Assembly (NCBI GenBank): GCA_024226315.1 | Contig: JAAELT010000071.1 | Coordinates: 1-64,000, forward strand | Source of the DNA: a bacterium | GTDB lineage: Bacteria > Acidobacteriota > Thermoanaerobaculia > Multivoradales > J023 | Length of the DNA stretch: 64,000 bases | Direction: 5' to 3' | Shown here: one piece after another, positions 1 through 8,292 of the stretch | Layout of the letters: each line of letters begins with the position of its first letter | Position numbering within the stretch: the first letter of the stretch is position 1 | The notes under the pieces: generated by a model | What the model was told of the DNA's origin: nothing | Database searches by the model: none | What the model saw: the letters and a program-made list of their open reading frames with translations, nothing else | Translations under genes and position numbers: made by a program

Positions 1-149
1 ACAAGACCACATCGGTGAACGTGCACCTGACCACAAGGCAGAGATTTCCCAACGCTTCGGCCCGGTGGGAAATGGTGCCTGGGAGCCGTTTTGGCGATCC
101 GAGGTGGCAGATTCAAAGCGGGCTCGGCGCAGGCAGAGTCCCGTAAATA

Positions 150-181
150 CAACGACCTCCTCGACTTAGAGGAGGTCGTAT
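150..181 (-). terminator. Intrinsic terminator after tRNA-fMet
   Basis: A perfect 11-bp inverted repeat (ACGACCTCCTC at 152-162 and its complement at 169-179) encloses a 6-nt loop. On the minus strand it lies 11 nt past the tRNA 3' end and is followed by a T-rich run (TTGTATTT). This fits a Rho-independent terminator for the tRNA transcript. Confidence 0.75.
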
Positions 182-189
182 ATTTGATT

Positions 190-264
<75 letters not shown>

Positions 265-386
265 ACACTCGTCCGACCGCTTTTTCGGCGGCGGAAAGCG
301 AAGAGTGGCACAAGAGTTTGCGGCTGTCAATAGGAGTCTTCACGCCGTTCTGGATGCCTGCCGAGGAGCCGCGAACAACCGCTTCG

Positions 387-1148
387 TCACAAGAGCTCGC
401 GTTGGTGTCGCTGTGGGTTGAGATCCATGGCGAGCTCCCACAGGTAGGCATCTGAACGGTTTCGGGTGGCCATGGCGTCGAGGAACACTCTCGCGGCGGC
501 TCGCTGGCCCTCGGTCCAGGGTATGCCCACCTCGAAGGGCGGCATGGGCATACCCTTCTCTTCGTAGTACGCGAACAATGCGGGAGGTCGCCAGAACTCG
601 TGACCAACAGAGCCGAAAGGCTCGCTGATCGTCTCTTCCGTCGCGGCATCGACGAGGTGATTCCGAAGAGTATCCGTGACCGGTGCGAAGTAGACCTCGG
701 TCCATCCACTCTCGTGCTGAGCCCAGCCCTTCGGCCCCATGTGGGCCCATATATCGAACTTCGCGCGAAGTGCAATGCCAGACTCGGACAGCAGGTACAG
801 CTCCTTGAAGATCGGGATCCCGGAACCCTCGTGCCCGAAGATGTCGACCATGCCTCGCTTGCGATAGCTGCTGGTCATCTCCCCGAGCCTGCTCAGCTCT
901 TCACTCTCGAGCAGGACCGGCGAACCGAGGAAATTACTGGTCTCGGAGCTCCACCAGACGGGGATGGCCAGGAATCTCTCGTCCTCCAGCTCGAGCTGTG
1001 GCGGCAGGACCGTCTCCGCGCCATCGGGGACCTTCACGTGAACCGAGTAGGGCACGTAACAGGCGCCGGCGAGAGTCGCGCAGATGAAGATCACCGCGAT
1101 CGGCATCTGAGCTAGCCGGATCCGGTGAATCATCGGGCGGCGCCTCAT
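387..1148 (-). CDS. Predicted lipoprotein of unknown function
   Basis: The 253-residue product starts with a basic stretch, a hydrophobic segment and a lipobox ending LAGAC, so Cys30 is the likely lipidation site after signal peptidase II cleavage. The rest is soluble, Trp- and Glu-rich, with no domain I recognise. An in-frame ATG five codons downstream has a GAGG nine bases ahead and could be the true start, shortening the positive N-terminus slightly. The gene is alone on the minus strand, with tRNA-fMet about 120 bp downstream. The lipoprotein call rests on the signal only. Confidence 0.7.
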   Translation of the reverse strand: MRRRPMIHRIRLAQMPIAVIFICATLAGACYVPYSVHVKVPDGAETVLPPQLELEDERFLAIPVWWSSETSNFLGSPVLLESEELSRLGEMTSSYRKRGMVDIFGHEGSGIPIFKELYLLSESGIALRAKFDIWAHMGPKGWAQHESGWTEVYFAPVTDTLRNHLVDAATEETISEPFGSVGHEFWRPPALFAYYEEKGMPMPPFEVGIPWTEGQRAAARVFLDAMATRNRSDAYLWELAMDLNPQRHQRELL

Positions 1149-1459
1149 AGACCACCGACTCTAACCGGTTTTGGATCTGAGGCCCGTTCCGCGCCAGAAT
1201 CCCGCTTTGATGCACTGAGGGCACCTTCAAGGGGCAGAGCTCGATCCTCTACCTTGCTGGCAACATCTACCGACAGACGAAATCCGGCGGCGGATTACCG
1301 AGATGGTCGATGAGATCGACGCGGCGAGTGCCCGCCGAGTAGTGCTCGGCGGCGTCACGCCGCTCGGCGTCGGGGCGATACGCAAACAGCATCCGCACGA
1401 TCGTCCACCTCGCACGAAGAAGTCTCCGGCGCCAGCGGTGCACGCCGGCACCTTCAAGG
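1149..1459. other. Intergenic, decayed sequence with a dispersed repeat
   Basis: I see no intact gene here. A 21-nt stretch at 1312-1332 is identical to 14344-14364, and weaker similarity extends on both sides. In one frame both copies can be read as ending EIDAASA, so they may be remnants of the same small coding sequence. The 13-mer GGCACCTTCAAGG occurs twice in this region (about 1218 and 1447). Confidence 0.4.
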
Positions 1460-1738
1460 CAGGGCAACACCGGCCACGGGCGGGTGCTGCCCTTCGGCTC
1501 ATCGGACTCCGGCCTGTTCTGGTTCTTCACCCCGGGCAACTGGGAGTTGCTGGTCAAGGTACTCGACGGCTGCTCGATCAACGACCGCTTCTGGGTCTTC
1601 GCCGCCGCCACCACCGACGTCGAATACACCCTACGAGTGACAGACATCGAGACCGGCCGGGTTCAGGAGTACTTCAACCCCCTCGGCAGGTCCGCCGCCG
1701 CAATCACCGACACGGAGGCGTTCGCCACCTGTCAGTAG
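1460..1738 (+). pseudogene. Truncated FWFF/VLDG C-terminal domain
   Basis: The open frame here matches only the second half of a domain found twice at the C-terminus of the large FG-GAP protein encoded at 10404-14177. Shared landmarks in order are SDSGLFWFF, LLVKVLDG, VEYTLRVTD and YFNPLGR, with a stop after CQ. In the intact copies a segment with LCLNGDRF precedes this, but here the frame begins abruptly at about QGNTGHG with no start codon and no ribosome site. It is best read as the 3' remnant of a lost larger gene. A shorter piece of the same tail occurs at 3158-3229. Confidence 0.6.
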
Positions 1739-1925
1739 CGGGCCGAGAACTCCCAGCGGTCCAGAGTGCCCAGCGGTCAGAGCGGTCCACGGTCGTCGGT
1801 CGCAATCTGTGGATTCTGGTTCTGGCCCACTTCTACATGGATGCTATTCTCATGGTGCAGATGTACATCGCGGCGCCAGCGTGACCCTGCACTGGCGCCG
1901 CGTTCGAGCTCCTCTGGAGGTCCCG

Positions 1926-3125
1926 ATGATGATCCACTCGTCCACCCGTTTGCTGCCCCTCCTCGGAGCACTGCTCGCCGTCGTCGGTTCCGTTGCAGGC
2001 GAAGAGCGCGAATCCACGCCCGAGGCCGGCGAGGTCCTGGCCGAGCACGTCACCGGGGGCCAGGTCTGGTCCTCTCCCGTTCACCACGAGGGGGTCGTCT
2101 TCATCGGCAGTGACGACGGGGCCCTGTGGGCCCTCGACGTACGGTCCCTCGAACCGCGCTGGAAGATCCACACGGGCGGCCGTGTCCGCTCGACGGTGGC
2201 CGTCGCCGCGCGGGCCTCCGGCGCGACGGTCGTGGCTGACACTGTCTTGTTCTCGAGCGACGACGGCCACCTTCGGGCCGTTGCGCTGTCGGGCGAAGAA
2301 AGGTGGCGCTTCGACCTCGGCGGCCGTTCGGTCGCTCGTATTCTGCCCCACACACGACCACCCCACGCCTACGATTACCTGTCGTCCTCTCCCGTGGTGC
2401 ACGACGGCGTGGTCTACATCGGTAGTGCCGGCGGCCACCTCTACGCCGTGGACGTGGCCTCGGGCCGGCAACGTTGGCGCTTCAGGACGGAGGCCCCGAT
2501 TCGGTCCACTCCGGTGGTCAACGGCGGGTCGGTGTTCTTCACCGGCTGGGACCACCATGTCTACGCCGTCACCGCCGAGGAAGGCAAGGAGATCTGGCGT
2601 TTCGACACCGGCGGCATCGTTCAGGCATCCCCGGTCCTCGGCGACGGCAGGCTCTATGTCGGCAGCCGCAACCCCAAGGTATTCGCCCTGGACCGAAGGG
2701 ATGGCAGCAAGATCTGGGAATACGTTCACGAGGACGGCTCGTGGGCCGAGTCCACGGGCGTGTACGACGACGGAACCGTGTACATGGGCAGCTCCGACGC
2801 CCTGAAGCTGCTGGCCTTCGACGCCGCCACCGGCAAGGTCCGGTGGAGCTACCGCACCGGTGGTTGGTCCTGGGCCACCCCGGTGGTGGCCGACAACGCC
2901 GTGTACATCGGCGCGATCAGCGCCCACCCGTACTATTTCGAGGGCATCACGCTCGAGCGGGGCCTCCACGCGGTCGACCGTCGAACCGGTACCCGGCTCT
3001 GGTCTGTGGCTACCAGAGCCTTGCCGGGCTTTGTCACCGGAGGCGTTTTCTCCCGGCCCCTGGTCCTCGACGACCGGGTCATTTTCGGAGCCCTGGATCA
3101 CCGGGTGTACGCCGTACGGCGTTGA
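1926..3125 (+). CDS. Exported PQQ-type beta-propeller protein
   Basis: The 399-residue product has an N-terminal signal peptide (LLPLLGALLAVVGSVAG) and is then built of about seven blades. Each blade contains a phrase like VYIGSAGGHLYAVD followed by GRQRWRF, the pattern of the PQQ/pyrrolo-quinoline-like WD-type propeller (BamB and quinoprotein-like folds). It is probably periplasmic. Nothing identifies a catalytic quinoprotein, so it may be a binding or scaffold protein. I chose the ATG at 1926 because GGAGG lies five bases upstream and the signal peptide starts there; the longer frame from 1809 lacks a ribosome site. The gene is flanked by two 79-bp direct repeats derived from the FWFF domain tail. 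Confidence 0.85.
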   Translation: MMIHSSTRLLPLLGALLAVVGSVAGEERESTPEAGEVLAEHVTGGQVWSSPVHHEGVVFIGSDDGALWALDVRSLEPRWKIHTGGRVRSTVAVAARASGATVVADTVLFSSDDGHLRAVALSGEERWRFDLGGRSVARILPHTRPPHAYDYLSSSPVVHDGVVYIGSAGGHLYAVDVASGRQRWRFRTEAPIRSTPVVNGGSVFFTGWDHHVYAVTAEEGKEIWRFDTGGIVQASPVLGDGRLYVGSRNPKVFALDRRDGSKIWEYVHEDGSWAESTGVYDDGTVYMGSSDALKLLAFDAATGKVRWSYRTGGWSWATPVVADNAVYIGAISAHPYYFEGITLERGLHAVDRRTGTRLWSVATRALPGFVTGGVFSRPLVLDDRVIFGALDHRVYAVRR

Positions 3126-3157
3126 ACATGCCTTCCCGAGACGCGGGTCGCGGGCGA

Positions 3158-3229
3158 GAGTACTTCAACCCTCTCGGCAGATCCGCTCCGGCGATTACCG
3201 ACACCGAAGCGTTCGCGACCTGCCAGTAG
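3158..3229 (+). pseudogene. Short remnant of FWFF domain tail
   Basis: Only the last 23 codons and the stop of the FWFF domain survive (EYFNPLGRSAPAITDTEAF then ATCQ). The DNA at 3158-3236 is a close direct repeat of 1667-1745. There is no start codon of its own. The two copies bracket the propeller gene. Confidence 0.55.
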
Positions 3230-3274
3230 CGGGCGGACGAGCGGCCGTTTGCAGTGCCTCGGCCGCTGAGCACC

Positions 3275-3307
3275 TTGAAAATTGAACGACAAGGTTTCGA
3301 TTTTCAA
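3275..3307 (+). repeat. Inverted repeat upstream of DUF4143 ATPase
   Basis: Perfect 8-bp arms TTGAAAAT (3275-3282) and ATTTTCAA (3300-3307) are separated by 17 bases and end 14 bp before the ATPase start codon. The AT-rich arms stand out in GC-rich DNA. An operator or part of the promoter is likely. The 11-mer AAAATTGAACG inside it recurs at about 18262 next to the second mini-ORF. Confidence 0.4.
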
Positions 3308-3321
3308 TGTAAGATGGCGTC

Positions 3322-4482
3322 ATGCTGCCCCGCGAGCGTCATCTGAGTGTCCTTCCGGACCTCCTGCGCCGGCATCCTGTCGTCGCGATTCTCGGCGCCC
3401 GACAGATCGGCAAGACGACTTTGTCGCGGCAGCTCCTCGAACGCCTCCAGCGTCCGGCGACCGTGTTCGATCTCGAGGACCCCTTCGATCTGGCGCGGCT
3501 CGACGAGCCCCGGCTGGCGCTCCAGGATCTCCAGGGGCTGATCGTTATCGACGAAGTTCAAGAACGCCCCGATCTCTTCCCGATCCTGCGGGTTCTGGTG
3601 GATCGGCCCGACAACCCCGCCCATTTCCTGATCCTCGGCAGCGCCTCGCCGGATCTCCTCCGCCAATCTTCCGAGACCCTGGCGGGCCGGATCCACTACC
3701 ACGAGCTCCATGGCTTCACCCTCGACGAAGTGGGAGTCGCGACGCAGCAGCGGCTGTGGTTGCGCGGCGGGTTCCCGCGGTCGTTACTGGCAGAGTCCGA
3801 CGCCGCGAGCCTGGAATGGCGCTACGACTTCGTGCGCACCTATCTCGAGCGTGATCTCCCCCAACTCGGGGTGAGGACTCCCGCCGTGACCCTGCGTCGC
3901 TTCTGGACCATGCTGGCTCACTATCACGGCCAGATCTGGAACGCCTCGGCGCTGGCGCAGTCATTCGGCATCTCGGCGCCAACAGTGCGACGCTATCTCG
4001 ATGTCCTGACGTCGACCTTCGTCGTCCGCCAGCTTCTTCCCTGGCACGAGAACCTGAAGAAGCGCCAGGTGAAGGCGCCCAAGATCTACGTCGCCGACAG
4101 CGGGCTGCTCCACTGTCTTCTGGATCTGGAGACCCGCAGGGATCTGGAACGGCATCCCAAGGTCGGAGCATCGTGGGAAGGTCATGCGCTGAACGAGGTC
4201 ACGAATCGTCTCGGCGCGCGCCCGGAGCAATGCTTTTTCTGGGCGACCCACGCGGGTGCCGAGTTGGACTTGCTGGTGACGCGCGGCGAGCAGCGATGGG
4301 GGTTCGAGTTCAAGCGCACGGCTTCGCCACGCCCCACGCAGTCGATGTACACGGCGCTCGAGGACCTGCGGCTGGAGCGTATCGACGTCGTCTATCCGGG
4401 GGAGCAGACGTTCCCGCTGCGCGACCGCATTCGTGCACTGGGCATCAGTCGGTTGCTCGAGGATCTCGAGCCACTGGCATGA
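3322..4482 (+). CDS. AAA-family ATPase with DUF4143
   Basis: The 386-residue product has a P-loop GARQIGKTT at residues 25-33 and a Walker B LIVIDEVQ at 73-80, the AAA_14 module. A winged-helix-like middle section (SAPTVRRYLDVL) is followed by a C-terminal DUF4143 domain ending in a nuclease-like patch (AELDLLVTRGEQRWGFEFK). The D...E-K spacing resembles a PD-(D/E)xK fold. This family is common in bacteria, typically as mobile single genes, and its biological role is not settled. It stands alone with its own upstream inverted repeat. The start ATG follows this repeat closely and gives the usual N-terminus of the family. Confidence 0.9.
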   Translation: MLPRERHLSVLPDLLRRHPVVAILGARQIGKTTLSRQLLERLQRPATVFDLEDPFDLARLDEPRLALQDLQGLIVIDEVQERPDLFPILRVLVDRPDNPAHFLILGSASPDLLRQSSETLAGRIHYHELHGFTLDEVGVATQQRLWLRGGFPRSLLAESDAASLEWRYDFVRTYLERDLPQLGVRTPAVTLRRFWTMLAHYHGQIWNASALAQSFGISAPTVRRYLDVLTSTFVVRQLLPWHENLKKRQVKAPKIYVADSGLLHCLLDLETRRDLERHPKVGASWEGHALNEVTNRLGARPEQCFFWATHAGAELDLLVTRGEQRWGFEFKRTASPRPTQSMYTALEDLRLERIDVVYPGEQTFPLRDRIRALGISRLLEDLEPLA

Positions 4483-4711
4483 GCAGAGTGACGAAGAAGA
4501 AGGCCGGCACCGAGCTGTAGAAGAAGGCCGATGACACCAGTTCTTCTGGGGTACGTCGAACAGGCCGCCACGGGTAATAGGTCTGCCAGGATCTGAAAGA
4601 CGGTCCGGCCCCGGTCGAGAGTGCCGGAAGAGATCCAGCGAAGATCTGGTGATTTTCAAGTCTGCCGTAAGAAGGACTCAATAGACGGGCTGTGGCGATC
4701 GGGCTCCATGG
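4483..4711. other. Intergenic between convergent genes
   Basis: This stretch separates the 3' ends of the ATPase and the symporter gene. A 13-codon frame overlaps the ATPase stop by four bases (ATGA at 4479) but is too short to support. I see no strong terminator. Confidence 0.4.
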
Positions 4712-6670
4712 CTACGAAGGAGTCTTCCCAGCCAAGAATGGCCGTAGAGCGAAAAGCACGCCCGCCGCGCCGAGCACCGATACGGTCGCGCACATCGCGG
4801 CAGTGGCACGGCCGCCGAGGAGCAGGTGCCCGAGGCCGAACAAGGCGCCGTAGATCAAAGCCAGTCCGCTGATCACCCCGAGCACGGACCGGAAAGACGA
4901 CGACCCCGCCTCGGTGGGTGCGGCCAGGGAACGCACCGGTGCCCACCAGCCCACCGGCCGGACCTTCTCGTAGAAGGGCACGAGAGATCGGGGGTCCGGG
5001 CCTGGAGTCAGCCACATCGATCCGAGAGCCGCGAGGATGGAAACGGCGACCACGATCAACAGTCGCGCCTCGTGCAGGAGGCCTCCGTCGGGACTCAGAG
5101 GGCCGAATCGCCAGGACAGGTCGAGGTTCGAGACCACGACCGTGGTCACGGCCGACGCCGCCATGGCGACAATCTCCGTGGACGCACGGACCCGCCACCA
5201 CAACCAACGCAGCACATACACCGGCCCGACACCCCCGAGGAACGCCAACAGAAACGTAAAGAGATCGCTGATCGACTCCGCGGCATAGGCAAACAAAGCC
5301 GCCATGGCCATGACACCGAGGCCGGCGAGCCGCGCCACGAAGACGTAGTGGGTCTCGGCGGCTCGAGGGCGGACGAAGCGACGGTAGAGGTCGTTGACGA
5401 AAAACGAGGAGGCCAGGTTCACGTGGGTGTCGATCGTGGACATGAAGGCGGCCAGGAGAGACGCGACCACCAGGCCGAGCAGTCCGGCGGGCAGGTAGCG
5501 CGTCAGCATCACCACATAGGCACGCTCGGAGTCGGTGCGCGCCACCTGCTGACCGCGGCTCACCGCTTGCCCGGGCGTCAGGTCCGCCGCGGGTAGCGGA
5601 TACCAGTCCTCCGCGCTTCCCGCCTGCCGCAAGGAGACCTCGACGGGCGATCCACCGCCGGCGGGCTCGATCACGACGCGCCGCTCGTCGACGCTGCGGA
5701 CGACGCCGTCCACCGGACTCTGCACTTGCAGAGTGGGGAGGATCACGAGCGACGCCAACGCCACCAGAATCCACGGCCAGGGACGAAGACCGTAGTGGGC
5801 CACCGCGTACCAGAGCACCGCCAGGCTGCCCTGCCTTTCGTCTCGCGAAGCCAGGACTCGCTGTACGACCACGGTGTCGCCGTCGACCCACTCGGTGGCC
5901 CACCACCCGATACCGAGATTCACCGCCAGGATGGCCACCGGCGTCGTCCAGAACGACACTTCCCACAGCGCACCGGGCCCGGGGCTGGGCAGGAAGCGTA
6001 GCGTGTCCGGGCCCAGGGCGCCGCTGGCGACCAGGCCCCCGAGCCCGTCGATCGCGCGCCAGGAGATGAACGCCAGCGCCACCGAGCCGACCATCGCCAT
6101 GATGAACTGCACGAGATCGGTGACCACCACGCCCCAGAAACCGGCGAGCAAGGAGTACGAGAGGGCGATGGCACAGCCGATCGCCAGAGCCCAGGCCTTG
6201 TCGATCTGAAACATGACATCGGCGATCTTGGCGGCGGCGAGCAGGACCCAGCACAGGACGATCGTGTTGGTCACCCCGGCGTGCAAGAAGCCGAGGCTGG
6301 CGCGCAGCGCCCGAGCCCCGGCACCGCCGTAGCGCAGCTCGGCCAGCTCGGCTTTGGTCAGCGCACCGGTGCGTCGCCACAGACGGGCGAACACGAAAAC
6401 GCTCAGCAGGCTGCCGACGGCGAAACACCACCACAGCCAGTTCTTCCAGATGCCGTAATCCCTCACCCAGCCGGTGACCACGAGTGGCGTGTCGACGGCG
6501 AACGTGGTCGCCACCATCGAGGTGCCGGCCAACCACCAGGGCAGGGACCGGCCGGAAACAAAGAACTCGTCAGGACTGGAGCTCGCCCGGCGCGCGAAGT
6601 GCAAGCCCACCGCCAGGGCGAAGGCGACGTACGCCGCGATGATGAGCCAATCGAGCAGAGCGAGCTGCAT
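4712..6670 (-). CDS. Sodium:solute symporter family transporter
   Basis: The 652-residue membrane protein has the SSS-family start (WLIIAAYVAFALAVG, then DEFFVSGRSLPWWLAG) and about 13-14 hydrophobic segments, longer than the typical 500-550 residues. The extra length is partly an insertion at residues 315-380 (5531-5728), between two membrane segments. It reads QSPVDGVVRSVDERRVV, then DLTPGQAVSRGQQVA, a pattern of biotinyl/lipoyl-like barrel-sandwich domains. The substrate cannot be read from sequence. It is the last gene of a minus-strand operon, 9 bp after cutC, so the solute may be linked to the amidotransferase or metal handling. That link is inference. Confidence 0.88.
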   Translation of the reverse strand: MQLALLDWLIIAAYVAFALAVGLHFARRASSSPDEFFVSGRSLPWWLAGTSMVATTFAVDTPLVVTGWVRDYGIWKNWLWWCFAVGSLLSVFVFARLWRRTGALTKAELAELRYGGAGARALRASLGFLHAGVTNTIVLCWVLLAAAKIADVMFQIDKAWALAIGCAIALSYSLLAGFWGVVVTDLVQFIMAMVGSVALAFISWRAIDGLGGLVASGALGPDTLRFLPSPGPGALWEVSFWTTPVAILAVNLGIGWWATEWVDGDTVVVQRVLASRDERQGSLAVLWYAVAHYGLRPWPWILVALASLVILPTLQVQSPVDGVVRSVDERRVVIEPAGGGSPVEVSLRQAGSAEDWYPLPAADLTPGQAVSRGQQVARTDSERAYVVMLTRYLPAGLLGLVVASLLAAFMSTIDTHVNLASSFFVNDLYRRFVRPRAAETHYVFVARLAGLGVMAMAALFAYAAESISDLFTFLLAFLGGVGPVYVLRWLWWRVRASTEIVAMAASAVTTVVVSNLDLSWRFGPLSPDGGLLHEARLLIVVAVSILAALGSMWLTPGPDPRSLVPFYEKVRPVGWWAPVRSLAAPTEAGSSSFRSVLGVISGLALIYGALFGLGHLLLGGRATAAMCATVSVLGAAGVLFALRPFLAGKTPS

Positions 6671-6679
6671 GCGGCAGGC

Positions 6680-7441
6680 TCAGGCGCCTGTCGGGCTGAG
6701 GAAAGCGCGCACCCGCTCGGGGCTGGTGACCTCTCGCCGGTACTCCGGCGTGTGGAGTGCCGTGCCCATGAAACAGCGTGGATTCCGGTAGCGCATCGGG
6801 CTGTCCACGGCTTCGGTTCCCACCACGTGGACCTCGCGCGCGCCCGTGGCTCGCAGCACCTGCCCGAGGTTGCGCGGTGTGATGCCGCATCCCGGCATCA
6901 CCACGATGCGGTCCCCGGCTTTCCGGATCAGCTCGGCGACGAGCTCGAGCCCCTCCATCACGCCGGCTTCCTGGCCCGAGGTCAGCACCCTGTCGATCCC
7001 CAGCTCGATCAGTGTCTCGAGGGCTTCTGAGGGATCGCGCGTCATGTCGAAGGCGCGGTGGAAGGTCACGCTCATCGGGCGCGAGGCGGCGATCAACCTG
7101 GCCGTCAGCTCGGCATCGGTGCGGCCGTCGGGGAGGAGGGCGCCGAAGACCACCCCGTCAGCGCCGGCCTCGCGGGCGACCTCGAGGTCTCTCAGCATGA
7201 TCTCCACCTCGGTGGGCGAGTAGCAGAAGTCGCCACCTCGAGGACGGATCATCACCTGCAGGCCGATGTCGATCGAACGCCGGGTGGTGTGGATCGTTCC
7301 CGCGCTCGGAGTGATCCCGCCTTCCACCAGGCCGGCACAGAGCTCCACCCGGTGGGCGCCGCCTTCCTCCGCGGCGACCGCGGACTCGGCGGAGTCCAGG
7401 CACACCTCGACGAGCGGTCCGGTGGCGGCCGCTGGGCTCAA
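6680..7441 (-). CDS. cutC: CutC family protein
   Basis: The product is a TIM-barrel protein of the CutC family. Family landmarks are VEVCLDSAESA near the N-terminus, GGAHRVELCAGL, GITPSAG, VMIRPRGGDFCY, GVVFGALLPDG, SVTFHRAFD and VLTSGQEAGV. CutC was named for copper homeostasis in E. coli, but a direct metal role is disputed. I prefer the TTG at 7441, which overlaps the upstream stop codon as TTGA and has a GAGG seven bases ahead. A GTG at 7468 would add nine residues but lacks a ribosome site. It is translationally coupled to the amidotransferase gene and followed closely by the symporter. Confidence 0.9.
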   Translation of the reverse strand: MSPAAATGPLVEVCLDSAESAVAAEEGGAHRVELCAGLVEGGITPSAGTIHTTRRSIDIGLQVMIRPRGGDFCYSPTEVEIMLRDLEVAREAGADGVVFGALLPDGRTDAELTARLIAASRPMSVTFHRAFDMTRDPSEALETLIELGIDRVLTSGQEAGVMEGLELVAELIRKAGDRIVVMPGCGITPRNLGQVLRATGAREVHVVGTEAVDSPMRYRNPRCFMGTALHTPEYRREVTSPERVRAFLSPTGA

Positions 7442-8139
7442 GCGACGGCCTCGATGGCCCGGGCGCACAAGAAATGATTCACGATCGAGAGATTGGCGTC
7501 CGCCTGCTCGGCCGATTCCAGATCCCGCCCCGCCAGCTCGCGAGCCAGGGGTTCGGATTCCAGGTTGCGCTCCAGCATGCGCTCACCCTCCCGGTAGCCG
7601 AGCTCGGGATGGAACTGCACTCCCCAGACCGGCAGATCCCGATACTGCGCGGCCTGAATCTCACACTCCGCGGTCGAAGCCAGCACGGTGAAGTCGGGGC
7701 CGAGATCGAAGACCTCGTCGTAGTGGGAGTGCAGGGGCACGATGTGGTCCAGACCGGCGAAGAGCGGACTCCGAGCTCGGATCCGCAGCTCCTTCCAACC
7801 GAACTCCGGCACCGCCGCCCGGCGGCAGACCGGGCGAGAGGTCAGAGCGCGGGCCAGCATCTGAAACCCGTAACAGATTCCCAGGACCGGCTTGCCGGTC
7901 CCGGCGAAGGCACGGATCAGCTCCTCGAGCTCCTCGTCGCGGGGATTCCGCTCCGCCGCCGACAGCTCCGAGCCGGAGATGAGGAGGCGGGAGTACGAGG
8001 CGAGGCGGCGCGGGAGTGGGCCGGGGCTCGAGAGACGGTGAGCGACGAAATCCCGCGGCGCCAGCAGACCCGGCAACACGACCTCGTCGAAGCGCCGCGA
8101 TTCGCGAAGGTCGCGGATCGCATTGATGACCAGAATCAC
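7438..8139 (-). CDS. Class I glutamine amidotransferase
   Basis: The 233-residue protein is a stand-alone GATase-1 domain. The nucleophile elbow is GICYGFQ with Cys89, and the partner His177 and Glu179 sit in GVQFHPEL, so the catalytic triad is complete. The oxyanion region is SGSELS. Such single-domain proteins either hydrolyse glutamine for an unlinked synthase or act on gamma-glutamyl compounds. The sequence does not say which. It is the first gene of the operon with cutC and the symporter, and is divergent from the coiled-coil gene. Confidence 0.88.
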   Translation of the reverse strand: MILVINAIRDLRESRRFDEVVLPGLLAPRDFVAHRLSSPGPLPRRLASYSRLLISGSELSAAERNPRDEELEELIRAFAGTGKPVLGICYGFQMLARALTSRPVCRRAAVPEFGWKELRIRARSPLFAGLDHIVPLHSHYDEVFDLGPDFTVLASTAECEIQAAQYRDLPVWGVQFHPELGYREGERMLERNLESEPLARELAGRDLESAEQADANLSIVNHFLCARAIEAVA

Positions 8140-8292
8140 GATGGCGGCAGTTTAGCGCATCGGAAATCTTGCCGTGATCGCCGGCGACGCCGGGCGGTGC
8201 CGATGCGGGTGATGCCCAAGAAGGCGGTGCTGCGACGACGGCTGCTAGTAGAATCTGCCCGAGCTCGAGATCACTCCAGCGAGGTAGCCCCG

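Noticed and set aside
1..149. Possible 3' end of a gene entering from the left edge
   Set aside because: One plus-strand frame is open up to a stop near 169, but it runs into the terminator stem and has no recognisable sequence.
1833..3101. Minus-strand frame of 422 codons opposite the propeller gene
   Set aside because: Shadow of the propeller coding frame; no signal, domain or ribosome site.
4656..6536. Minus-strand frame of 626 codons overlapping the symporter
   Set aside because: Same strand but other frame of the symporter gene; composition is Arg/Gly-rich without membrane segments, whereas the symporter frame is clearly real.
7474..8292. N-terminal extension of the coiled-coil protein
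   Set aside because: The frame is open but is antisense to the amidotransferase gene; a good ribosome site supports the ATG at 8293.
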